This document shows positions 17,306 to 27,300 of a DNA stretch of 64,000 nt, piece by piece. Each line of letters begins with the position of its first letter. The stretch's first letter is position 1. The DNA is from Granulibacter bethesdensis (GTDB taxonomy: Bacteria; Pseudomonadota; Alphaproteobacteria; Acetobacterales; Acetobacteraceae). The notes beneath the pieces were generated by a model. The model did no database searches. It was given only the letters and a program-made list of their open reading frames with translations, and was not told the origin of the DNA. The stretch covers positions 1,648,501 to 1,712,500 of the forward strand of contig NZ_CP018194.1 in NCBI RefSeq assembly GCF_001889545.1, read 5' to 3'. The position numbers and the translations under genes are program-made.

Positions 17306-18889
17306 TCATGCCGTCAAAGCCTCAGGCTCCCGCCGGTCACGCTTGACCAGGAGCTTGTTGAGTGCATGAACATAGGCACGTGTGGAAGCTACCATCGTAT
17401 CGGTATCAGCCCCCTGCCCGTCCACCATCTTCCCATTTTCCTCCAGCCGCACAGTCACGCGGGCCTGCGCATCGGCACCGTCAGTCACGGCACCGACGGA
17501 GTAGAGCTTGACCTCCACATCATGCGTAAAGATCATGCCGATTGCGTTGAAAATCGCATCGACAGGGCCATCACCCTGCGCATCGGCCTGCTTTATTTCT
17601 CCATCCACATCCAGCTCAACCACCGCTGTAGCCGGACCGCGGGAACCTGCCCGCACCTCGACAGAGACAAAACCGATGCGCTCATGGCTGCGATTCACCT
17701 CATCGTCCACCAGGGCAACGATGTCATCGTCATAGATGACTTTCTTACGGTCGGCGACTTCCTTGAAGCGTCGGAAAGCGTCGTTCAGGGCATTTTCACC
17801 CAGCTCCCCATAGCCCAGCGCCTTCAGCTTGTCGCGGAAGGCCGCACGGCCAGAATGCTTGCCCATGACCAGCGAGGATTTGGTCCAGCCCACGCTCTCC
17901 GGCGTCATGATCTCATAGGTCGCGGCATTTTTGAGCACACCATCCTGATGGATGCCGCTTTCATGCGCGAAAGCGTTTCGACCAACAATCGCCTTGTTCG
18001 GCTGCACATCAAAACCGGTAATGGTGGCCAGCAGTTTAGAGGTACGCAGAATGTTTTCCGTCACCAGGCCACTGGAATAGGGTAACACGTCATGACGGGT
18101 ACGCAGGGTCATGGCGATTTCTTCCAGCGCAGCATTGCCCGCACGCTCGCCAATGCCGTTGATGGTGCACTCCACCTGACGCGCCCCACCCCTGATCGAA
18201 GCGATCGTGTTGGCCACAGCCAACCCCAGATCATCATGGTTGTGAGCCGAAAAAATCACCTTCTCCGCCCCCGGAACCCGCTCCTTCAGCATACGGAAAA
18301 TGCGTTCCATATCCTCCGGCGTGGCATACCCGACAGTATCAGGAATATTGATGGTGGTGGCGCCAGCCTTGATGGCGGCCTCCACACAGCGGCACAGGAA
18401 CTCGGGCTCTGTCCGGCTGCCATCTTCGGCAGACCATTCCACATCGTCTGTAAAACGACGCGCCTGCTCATTACCCTGAACGATCAGCTCCAGAACCGTT
18501 TCTGGCTCCATCCGCAGCTTGTATTTCATATGCAGGGGTGAAGTGCTGATAAAGTTATGGATGCGACGCCGGGCCGCAGGCCGAATCGCCTCTCCCGCCC
18601 GTACGATATCATCGCGGCCGCCTGTGCGGGCCAGACCGGCAACAACGGGACCATCCTTGGCAAATTTTGCCGCAATGGCATTCACGCTTTCCCAGTCGCC
18701 GGGGGAAGCAACCGGGAAACCGGCTTCAATCACGTCCACTCCCAGCTCCGCCAGCATGTCGGCCATACGCAGTTTCTCATCCAGATTCATGGAGAAACCG
18801 GGGGATTGCTCCCCGTCGCGGAGTGTCGTGTCAAAAATAATGATCCGGCTATCGTCAATATCACCGAAACTGGGGTGGCTGATGGTCAT
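17306..18889 (-). CDS. leuA: 2-isopropylmalate synthase
   Basis: The 527-residue enzyme makes 2-isopropylmalate from 2-ketoisovalerate and acetyl-CoA, the first committed step to leucine. The TIM-barrel catalytic part has 'IFDTTLRDGEQSPGFSMN' with the metal-binding Asp near residue 20 and 'FSAHNHDDLGLAVANTIAS' with the metal-binding His pair. 'GIGERAGNAALEE' and 'KHSGRAAFRDKL' follow. A C-terminal LeuA dimer domain (about 400-520) carries the leucine feedback site. Length matches the long form of LeuA. The upstream region (18890-19200) contains a structured element but no leucine-rich leader peptide. The 2-ketoisovalerate-supplying genes ilvBNC lie about 18 kb away across an accessory region. 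Confidence 0.97.
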   Translation of the reverse strand: MTISHPSFGDIDDSRIIIFDTTLRDGEQSPGFSMNLDEKLRMADMLAELGVDVIEAGFPVASPGDWESVNAIAAKFAKDGPVVAGLARTGGRDDIVRAGEAIRPAARRRIHNFISTSPLHMKYKLRMEPETVLELIVQGNEQARRFTDDVEWSAEDGSRTEPEFLCRCVEAAIKAGATTINIPDTVGYATPEDMERIFRMLKERVPGAEKVIFSAHNHDDLGLAVANTIASIRGGARQVECTINGIGERAGNAALEEIAMTLRTRHDVLPYSSGLVTENILRTSKLLATITGFDVQPNKAIVGRNAFAHESGIHQDGVLKNAATYEIMTPESVGWTKSSLVMGKHSGRAAFRDKLKALGYGELGENALNDAFRRFKEVADRKKVIYDDDIVALVDDEVNRSHERIGFVSVEVRAGSRGPATAVVELDVDGEIKQADAQGDGPVDAIFNAIGMIFTHDVEVKLYSVGAVTDGADAQARVTVRLEENGKMVDGQGADTDTMVASTRAYVHALNKLLVKRDRREPEALTA

Positions 18890-19026
18890 AATGCGTTGTG
18901 TCCCTGGCGATCAGTCATCGCTGATTCCCTTTTAGACGACCCAGACTACGCCTGGGACCGGGCAGCTTCCGCATGGCGGATCTGCGCTTGACCACTCCCA
19001 GCAGAACGCACCGTGAAAAGGAACAT

Positions 19027-19155
19027 CAGCAGGGAGAGGCTTCCCCTGAGCACAGCCGACCGTAGGCCCGGCTTTATGCCCAGGGGAACGTAAGTCGAAG
19101 GATAAGCCGGAAGGCAGACATAGATGAAGCCCAGCAGGCCTTATCTCCCCTGCTG
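19027..19155. ncRNA. Candidate structured RNA (6S-like or leuA leader; strand unresolved)
   Basis: An outer stem CAGCAGGG (19027-19034) pairs exactly with CCCTGCTG (19148-19155) and continues with GAGA/TCTC and GGC/GCC around a small bulge. Inside, TTCCCCTG (19041-19048) pairs exactly with CAGGGGAA (19081-19088), and CCGGCTT sequences can pair with AAGCCGG. The plus strand has TCCCCTGAGC after a long closing stem, loosely recalling 6S RNA. On the minus strand the element would lie in the leuA 5' region. No T tract follows on either strand. The folding potential is seen; identity is a guess. Confidence 0.35.
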
Positions 19156-19681
19156 CTCATCAGGCACCGGTAGCCGGGCGCTATGGCTGCTCCATCGTTC
19201 ATTGTGAATCCATAAAGCGGTCAGGCATCCTTTTGCAAGTGCAAGTTTTAGGACAGATGATAGGGCTGCGTGTCACCATCCCCGTATACAGAACCGTATA
19301 AAATCCAGAAATATCACAATTTATTAACTTCTGAAAACAGCTTTTCGAACATCTAATGCCTTCCATCAGTGGCGGTGGAATGAACACTTTCTGTGGTTTT
19401 GATTTTAATCAGAACTGGTTCGAATAAATGTATTTGTCTGTCACTATTTTATTCAATATTTGTTTTCAATCTATGCAATATGGACCAGTAGCATAATATT
19501 CATCAGCACCAGAAGAATAACTTCTATCAGTTTTGAAGTTCTTTTTGCACAGATTATCAGATTTTTAAATGCAGACATTACTATATGTCCAGAGCATTTT
19601 ATTATAACAGAATTTGGAATTTTGTACTATTCTGTAGTATGGAAACTCGAATACACTGATAATACTACAAATAATGCAAAA

Positions 19682-19706
19682 CCGCCACAATCATTCGATG
19701 TGGCGG
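19682..19706 (-). terminator. Terminator of the XRE/S24-like regulator gene
   Basis: CCGCCACA and TGTGGCGG form an exact 8-bp stem with a nine-base loop. On the minus strand it is followed by TTTTGC, 35 bases beyond the stop of the regulator gene. The plus-strand side lacks T, so it serves the minus strand. Confidence 0.8.
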
Positions 19707-19740
19707 AAGCACATATAAAATTCTGATTTTCAATCTTTAT

Positions 19741-20502
19741 CTAGAATGCCCTAATAATAGAAACAACCCTTCCAAATATGAAGCAGTTTTCTTTCCTATT
19801 ATATCCTATATTTTTAACCTCTATATCAGAAGAATTATATAAAATATTATCATTACTCAGTATAAAATTATTATTATGCTTTGATTTAATACGCTTTATA
19901 TTTATAATTTCATTAATAACGACAGCATAAACACCGTCATAAACCACTGACTCATTCGTATCAATAACCAGATTATCGTCCTTATAAATTGTGGGAGTCA
20001 TATTGTCAGCCAGGACATTAAATATGACCAGCCCATTGGTTCCCCTGAAACAACTCTCCACAAACTGCCGCTCAAAAAGATAGCTTTTAGGAGCAATTCT
20101 CTGATTATCGTTTAAATATTCATATTTACTTGCAACTTCCTTATCAAAATAAGGAAGACTAATAACATCACCTAAAGCAAGATCAGCAGTCGGACTTTCA
20201 TCCGGAGAGGTATTTTTTTTACCTTTCCCTGTCGCAAGCCATTCAACACTGACACCACATGCTTGAGCCAAAGCCACGAGGGCGCTGACTTTCATCTCCT
20301 GTCCAGCGATATAGCGATTAAGGTTACCAACTGGTACACCCGATTTCTTTGACAGTATATTATTACCGCCAAGCTCTTTCATGATCTGTCGTAATCGATC
20401 GGATCTTTCTCGCACCTGCAGAAAATTACTTCCAGCATTCATATCATCATCCCGATACAGAATGTCTTTCGTTGCATGAATATCTGAATACATATTTTCC
20501 AT
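19741..20502 (-). CDS. XRE-family regulator with S24/LexA-like C-terminal domain (catalytic Ser apparently lost)
   Basis: From the ATG at 20502 the protein has 253 residues. A helix-turn-helix of the Cro/C1 type spans about 35-92 ('NILSKKSGVPVGNLNRYIAG', 'VSALVALAQACGVSVEWLAT'). A C-terminal domain at about 110-250 resembles S24 peptidase-like phage repressors. In that domain the usual G-D-S-M-x-P-T is A-D-N-M-T-P-T, so Asn167 replaces the nucleophilic Ser; the Lys of 'INIKRIK' (about 203) is kept. This suggests a repressor that cannot self-cleave. The gene is AT-rich with Asn/Ile-rich codons, unlike its neighbours, and lies just downstream of the giant repeat gene on the same strand. In-frame TTG (20514) and ATG (20442) starts are also possible. 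A phage- or island-derived regulator is likely; its target is unknown. Confidence 0.82.
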   Translation of the reverse strand: MENMYSDIHATKDILYRDDDMNAGSNFLQVRERSDRLRQIMKELGGNNILSKKSGVPVGNLNRYIAGQEMKVSALVALAQACGVSVEWLATGKGKKNTSPDESPTADLALGDVISLPYFDKEVASKYEYLNDNQRIAPKSYLFERQFVESCFRGTNGLVIFNVLADNMTPTIYKDDNLVIDTNESVVYDGVYAVVINEIINIKRIKSKHNNNFILSNDNILYNSSDIEVKNIGYNRKENCFIFGRVVSIIRAF

Positions 20503-20788
20503 ATGTGCTACCAAAGTTCAAAGATTACTACACCACCTCATTATATTTTATTTGAAATTTTATTATAAAAATAAATCCTTATACTAAGGCACAATTTTTA
20601 TTTTTTATTTTATTATCTCAATAAATTTTCCATCATTAATTTAAAATTATGTAAAACAGAAAAATTTACTGCAGTCAAGAGGTAGAAAAATAAAACGAAA
20701 AATTATTATTATTATTATAATTTCGTTTTATTTTTCTCAATTTTGAATTTTATTTTTGTTTTTTTATATTTAATTATACCATTTTTGG
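20503..20788. other. AT-rich spacer between the giant repeat gene and the XRE/S24-like regulator
   Basis: About 286 bases, nearly all A/T. It holds the promoter of the regulator (minus strand) and the likely transcription stop of the giant gene, a perfect 16-bp inverted repeat at 20685-20736. No gene was seen. Confidence 0.5.
20685..20736. terminator. Perfect 16-bp AT-rich inverted repeat (probable terminator)
   Basis: GAAAAATAAAACGAAA (20685-20700) and its exact reverse complement (20721-20736) flank a 20-base loop of ATT repeats. It begins 53 bases past the stop of the giant gene on the minus strand. It has only one G-C pair per arm besides the end pair, so it may instead be a protein-binding or recombination site. 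Confidence 0.5.
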
Positions 20789-21388
20789 TTATGAGGCTTT
20801 CATTTTCAAAATTCGCGCTTCAATTTTTTGCCGGATATTTTCTAAAACTATCCCATCCACAATACGGGATGCACAGTAGCCAGCAGCAGCAATCCCGTTC
20901 CGTTTACGAACACCTGCCTGTAGCTTCAGTGATACCTTTATATTTCTGTAAGTATGAGCATTGTGGAACATGTTCCGGTTGTTGTCCTCCACATAGGTTT
21001 CGGAGGCAGCACCCTCGGCCAACACCACATCATGCGTATCCAGCTCGATATGCACGTAGCTCAATGTCTCCACATGCTGTTCCTGAATGATGGAGACACC
21101 GTTCACCAGACGACCCGCCGGAACCAGAACACCCTCAATGAACATCGCATGCAGCGGCGACACCAGCAGGTCACGCTTCGGCAGAACCCCGTCCAAAGCC
21201 CCCTGCCGGATACGAACCGGCAGCACATCCCGACGACCCTGAATGAAGCGACCATTGTAGCTCCGGCGTCCAAGCCAGCGGATCGGACGAATCGCGCCCC
21301 CCGCCGTGATTACATTGTCACCGATCTGCAGATCTTCAACCGGAACTTCGCCACGATCCGTCAGAATCAGCGTGCCATGCACATAGCA
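20789..21388 (-). other. Hint (hedgehog/intein-type) domain coding segment of the giant protein
   Basis: Codons from Cys4373 (21388-21386) to the stop encode a Hint_2-like domain with an N-terminal Cys, 'LQIGDNVITAGGAIRPIRWL' and a His-rich end 'YVHIELDTHDVVLAEG'. In Hint proteins this Cys attacks the preceding peptide bond to form a thioester, leading to cleavage or ligation. About 60 residues follow the core ('NRNMFHNAHTYRN' to the end). The activity is inferred from the family. Confidence 0.8.
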
Positions 21389-24300
21389 GGGTGTGCCGTC
21401 ATCATAGACCTGCACGTTTTGGGTGCCTGGTGCCTGACGTAATTTGTAATTCTGATCATGCGCGTTGGGATCAAGCTTGATCGAGTAATACTGCGTTTTG
21501 GTACCGTCACTGGCCACATGATACAGCACCAGAGAAACATTTCCTCCGCTGCTCACTACCTGTGCCTCATCAGAAGCAACCCAGTTTACTCCATTCAAAG
21601 TAATGGATTCACCATTGCCGAAGTCCGAGATAGTAGCAGCCAGCGCAGTACCTGGATTGCTGATAATAATATTACCAGACCCAACACCCGCAGAACTCGT
21701 ACCGCCCAACGTAATCGTGTTCGATGCATCCAGCGTCTGCGAGACCGTCAACGTGCCCGTCGTCTGCATCAGGATATTGGTGTTGGTCAGCGTATCGGCC
21801 AAAACCCAGCCATCGCCCTTCACGTTGATCGTCTGGAAGCCGGTATATTTGGTTCCAAACCCGCTCAGAGTGGTACCAGTCCCATCCAGTTCAAGCACGT
21901 TGCCAGATCCAGCAGCCGAGACTTGACCGACAATGACGCTGCTGCCGCTGATGGCCAGACGGCTATTGCCAGCACCGAAAGCAATCGCGCTTCTGAATGA
22001 ACTTTGGGCTTGGATCGTTCCAGTATTAACAACTGTGCCACCACCAGCAAGGGTAATACCCTGTCCCAAGGCACCTGTTGAACTGATGGTCCCCGAGTTG
22101 GTGATAATAGCGCTGCCGCTGACACTGATGCCCGTAGACTGGGCCTGATCAGCACTGATCAGACCGGTATTGTTAAGCGTGCCAGATACCATTGCAAGGG
22201 CGATATTAGTCGCTCCAGCAACCGAGATCGTTCCGGTATTGGAGAGAGTGCCGGCCGCACCCATGGTAATACCCGTGGAGACAGATCCTGTATCCCTGAT
22301 CAGTCCACTGTTTACAAGCGTAGCTGCATTGGCCAGAGAAATGAGTGCCGTTGAGGCCTGACTTCCCTGAATAGTACCGGCATTCGTAATAGCTACCCCG
22401 GTGCCATTGCTAAAAATGACCGAAGACAGGTTTCCATTGGAGAGAACCGCGGTCGCCGCATTAGACAATGCAGCGTTGGCAGCCATTGTGACAGCCCCAT
22501 TGAAGGAGCCCGTATTCGTCAGTGTACCTTTATTAAGCAGTGAGGAACCAGTTGTGATGGTATTATTTCCAGTGGCCACCCATGTAGCACCGGTATCAAT
22601 CACGGCATTTTTGAAGCCGATATAATTGACACCAAGTCCGCTGATCGTTCCTGCCGTCGCACCGGACAGCATCTCCAGTGTGTTGGTCCCGGCAGAATTC
22701 GCAACCGCCGTCCCGGTGATCGTCGAGGTCACGCCAAGCTGAAGCAGATTGACCCCTGTGCCCGACATATAGACAGCGGCGCCGGCGCCATTACTGGCAT
22801 TGGCAGTTCCGGGCGCAGAAATCGTGCCGTAGTTGGTAATAGTTCCCCCAACATCAACACGAACCCCGGTTGCCAGACTATTGCTGACACCAATCGAACC
22901 GCTGTTGACGACAGTGCCACCATTGGCAAGACGAACGGCAGCCAGATAACCAGCCCCCGCACCCGTGCCGGTTTCCAGAATAGTCCCGCTGTTATTGACA
23001 TAATCAGACGAGGTATTAGCCAGATAAACACCGGTCCCCCCCGCCAGTGTGCCAGCATTATCCGTAATCAGACCCGCATTGATGACGGTGCCTGCAACCG
23101 AACCACTATAAACGCTGACAGCATTGAAGCTGCCGGTAATAGTACCACCGGCCTGGTTGGTAACCTGGCCACCAGCCGACATCGACACGCCCTGAACAGT
23201 AGGGGCATTGGAAAGAATAGTACCACTGTTAACGACAGTACCTATACCGTTATTAATTCCGACCGCAGCACCACCCTGTGCAGCACCGATAATGGTGCCT
23301 GCGTTGACGATCGACCCGCTTTGGGCACCGACACCATAAGCACCACCCTGGATCAGACCACCAGCACTGTTGGTGATGACGTTTCCACTACCAAACAGGA
23401 ACACACCGCTTTGGGTCGTTGAAGTGGACACAATGGTGCCGGTGTTCACCAGAGTGCTGCTGGCGCCCCCTACACCATCAGAAACCGAGCGGATCTGACC
23501 GGAGTTGTTAACAGACGCGCTCACTCCAGCAGCAATACCACGATAGGTGCTGCTGGTGATCGTCCCGGCATTGCTGATAACCGCACCAGTTCCGGTAACG
23601 GAGATCGCAAAGCTGCCGCCGCTGATGATACCGCTGGCATTGTTGGTAATAGTCCCGCTATTCGCAAGGGAAATGCCATAAGTCCCGCCAGAGATCAGGC
23701 CACTATTGGTAATGGTGGCAACAGTGCTGGTCGTGGCATAGACACCCCAACCACCGCTGGAACTGAGCGTGCCGGTATTGCTGACGACACCGGAAGTCCC
23801 GGCCAGAACCACAGCGGCACCACCGGTTGCTGTGCCACCGGTAATGACGCCCGCATTGCTGACGGTTCCATTCGTGACCTGAGCACCATAACCGTTACTC
23901 GGCAGTGCCTGGATCAAACCACCAGCCAAATTGGTAACATTGCCAGAGATCAGAATGGCCCAGGGATTGTTACCAGTGGAAATGATGCTGCCCGCATTCA
24001 CCACAGTCGCATTGACGGTGTCAGAAGCGATCAGGGTGTTACCGGAGCCAATGATGGTGGCGCCGGCCGCATTGGTCAGCAGGCCGCCATTCAGCAGTGT
24101 GACATTTGCACCGTTGATCGTGCCGGTATTCGTCAGCGTGCCGCTGTCACGAAGGTTCGCAAAGCTGCTCACACCGCTGAGGGTCCAGGCAGCACCGGCA
24201 TCAACCGTCCCTGTCTGGAAGTTGACGAAGTTGGACCCGTTCACCGTGCCTGCCGTCGCACCGGACAGCAGCTCCAGCGTATTGGCCCCGGCAGAGTTCG

Positions 24301-27300
24301 CAACCGCCGTCCCGGTGATCGTCGAGGTTACGCCAATCCGCAGCAGATTGACCCCTGTGCCCGACATATAGACAGCGGCGCCGGCGCCATTACTGACATT
24401 GGCAGTTCCGGCTGCAGAGATCGTGCCGTAGTTGGTAATAGTCCCCCCAACATCAACGCGAACCCCGGTTGCCAGACTATTGCTGACACCAATCGAACCG
24501 CTGTTGACGACAGTGCCACCATTACCAAGACGAACGGCAGCCAGATCACCAGCACCGGCACCCGTGCCGGTTTCCAGAATAGTCCCGCTGTTATTGACAT
24601 AATCAGACGAGGTATTGCCCAGATAAACGCCATGGGCCGCCGCCAGCGTCCCACCATTATCCGTAATCAGACCCGCATTGATGACCGTGCCTGCTGCTGC
24701 CGTGTTGCCATAAACGCTGACAGCATTGAAGCTGCCGGAGATCGTCCCGCCAGAACGGTTGGTAACAATACCGCCAGCAGTCCCCCAAACTGCCTGACCA
24801 CCTGAACCCGTAACCTGAATGGTCCCGGCATTATCAACAGTGACCAAGCCAGAAGCAGTGATACCAGCCGTCACTCCGCTGATGATGCCGCTGGCATTGT
24901 TGGTAATAGTCCCGGTATTCGCGAGGGAAATACCATACTTTCCACCCGAGATCAGGCCACTATTGGTAATGGTGGCAACAGTGTTGGTCGTGGCATAGAT
25001 ACCCCAACCACCGCTGGAACTGAGCGTGCCGGTATTGCTGACGACACCGGAAGTCCCGGCCAGAACCACAGCGGCACCACCGGTTGCTGTACCACCGGTA
25101 ATGACGCCCGCATTGCTGACGGTTCCATTCGTGACCTGAGCACCATAACCGTTACTCGGCAGTGCCTGGATCAAACCACCAGCCAAATTGGTAACATTGC
25201 CGGAGATCAGAATGGCCCAGGGATTGGTACCAGTGGAAAGGATGCTGCCCGCATTCACCACAGTCGCATTGACGGTGTCAGAAGCGATCAGGGTGTTACC
25301 GGAGCCAATGATGGTGGCGCCGGCCGCATTGGTCAGCAGGCCGCCATTCAGCAGTGTGACATTCGCACCGTTGATCGTGCCAGTATTCGTCAGCGTGCCG
25401 CTGTCACGAAGGTTCGCAAAGCTGCTCACACCGCTGAGGGTCCAGGCAGCACCGGCATCAACCGTCCCTGTCTGGAAGTTGACGAAGTTGGACCCGTTCA
25501 CCGTGCCTGCCGTCGCACCGGACAGCAGCTCCAGCGTATTGGCCCCGGCAGAGTTCGCAACCGCCGTCCCGGTGATCGTCGAGGTTACGCCAATCCGCAG
25601 CAGATTGGACCCTGTGCCACCAAATACAATAGCAGTGCCACCATTGGTGCCAATCTGACCATAATTGGTGACAGTACCAGCTCCGGCAAAAGAAATGTTG
25701 TTTCCAGATGCTGCCGTACCAGCAATAGTGCCATAGTTAACAATACTGTTCCCGACACCGACGCCAACAATGCTCCCTTTCTCCTGACCGCTATTGGACA
25801 GGTTGGCATTACTTGTCAGTGTAACATCCCCTGACAAAGTAGCGCCTGTCACATTGGTCACACTGCCACTGACAGACAATGTACCAGTGTTACCAAGTGT
25901 GCCGCGATTGGTCAGTACATATCCGCTGGCAAGGCTGTTACTGCCGATAAGGCTCCAGTTTGCATTACTGGCAACGTTGACAGTCTGGAAACCGACATAG
26001 CTGGTGCCAAGACCACTAATCGTTCCAATAGACGAAGAAGACAGAAGAGAGAGGGTATTTGTTCCTGCGGCATTGGCAGTCACCAAGCCACCAAACTGAA
26101 CACCAGCAAGCAATTGCAGCAGATTTTGGCCAGCACCACCCATCACAACAGCGGTGCCACTCTGGCCGTTAATCGTGCCGCCATTGGTGATCGTACCAGC
26201 AGTGTCTAGGCTAATACCGATACCCGAGGCAGAAGTAGCCTGAATCAAACCGCCATTATCATTGGTGATGATGGCCGGGCTGCTGCCCGTTGCATAGATA
26301 CCGACTGTGCCACCCTGAATAATGGCACCACTGATATTACTGACATAGCCACCATTGAGAAGGCGGATACCATCCGCCAGAGTGCCTGTAATAACACCAG
26401 AATTATAAATGGTGGCAGGGCTGCTACCGAATTGAATGCCCCGGAACCCACCCTGGATCAGGCCGATATTGGTGATCGTACCACCAGAGGTGATGGAAGC
26501 CCCATATCCAGTTGTGCCACTACCCGAAAGCGTACCAACATTTGTAATCGTGACCTGCTGACCGGCAATAGCCGCACCACCAGCATTAAAGACAGCACCG
26601 TTGTTATTTACGAATTGCCCACCTGCAACAAGGCTGACCATACCGTTGATAGTGGAATAGTTGTCAATCAGACCAGTATCCAGGATTGTGCCGCTATTAT
26701 TTAGCACACCCCGGTTTTCAAGTGTGCCGGCAACACTCAAGGTGTAGCCGCTAGCAAGCGAGTTGCTGCCACTCACTGTCCAGTAGGCATTTTGGTCGAT
26801 CTGAACATTGAGGCCGACATATTGCGTGCCGATCCCGCTAATCGTGCCACGCGTAGCCCCGGATGCCAACTCAAGCACATTGAGGGTTCCGGCGCCAGAG
26901 ACCGTTCCGTTAACAACGGCCGTGGGCACCAGAATAAGCCGGTTGGCGTCCGCACTCATGGAGAGAACGGTTCCGTCAGAATTCGCTATCAAGCTACCGA
27001 CGTTGTTGAGCGTACTGGCTGCGCTCAGGGTCATCCTACCGGTGAAGTTTCCGGTGTTAGTCAGGCTGGCGCCGGTTGCAACGAATGTCTGGCTGTTGGC
27101 AATCGAATTGTTGCCAGTCATCTGCCAGTTAGAGCCGGAGGCAGCTGTAATCTGGTTGAAGCCAACAATAGTAGATCCGAGACCGGACAGGGTCGGTGTA
27201 TTTGTTGCACCTCCACCAAACAGATTGATGCGGTTTACACTTCCTGCACCAATGATCGAGCCAATGATAACCTGCCCTGCATTCAGATTCAGGACGCTGG

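Larger units (their letters stand above)
18890..19740. other. Long region without a confident gene between leuA and the XRE/S24-like regulator
   Basis: The first 300 bases have chromosomal composition and carry the leuA promoter and a strongly structured element (19027-19155). From about 19200 the DNA turns AT-rich, as it does around the giant repeat gene. Two short open frames (19199-19387 minus, 19460-19726 plus) show no recognisable protein features; the second runs through the terminator hairpin at 19682-19706, so neither is called as a gene. Confidence 0.45.

Noticed and set aside
18946-19026. 26-codon minus-strand frame before leuA (starts MFLFTVRSAG) as a leucine leader peptide
   Set aside because: It has a single Leu codon and no run of Leu, so it cannot work as a classical attenuation leader. 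Its ATG lies at the foot of the structured element and may be chance.
19460-19726. 88-codon plus-strand frame in the AT-rich DNA left of the XRE/S24-like regulator
   Set aside because: Its last codons are the terminator hairpin (19682-19706) of the regulator gene and it shows no protein family.
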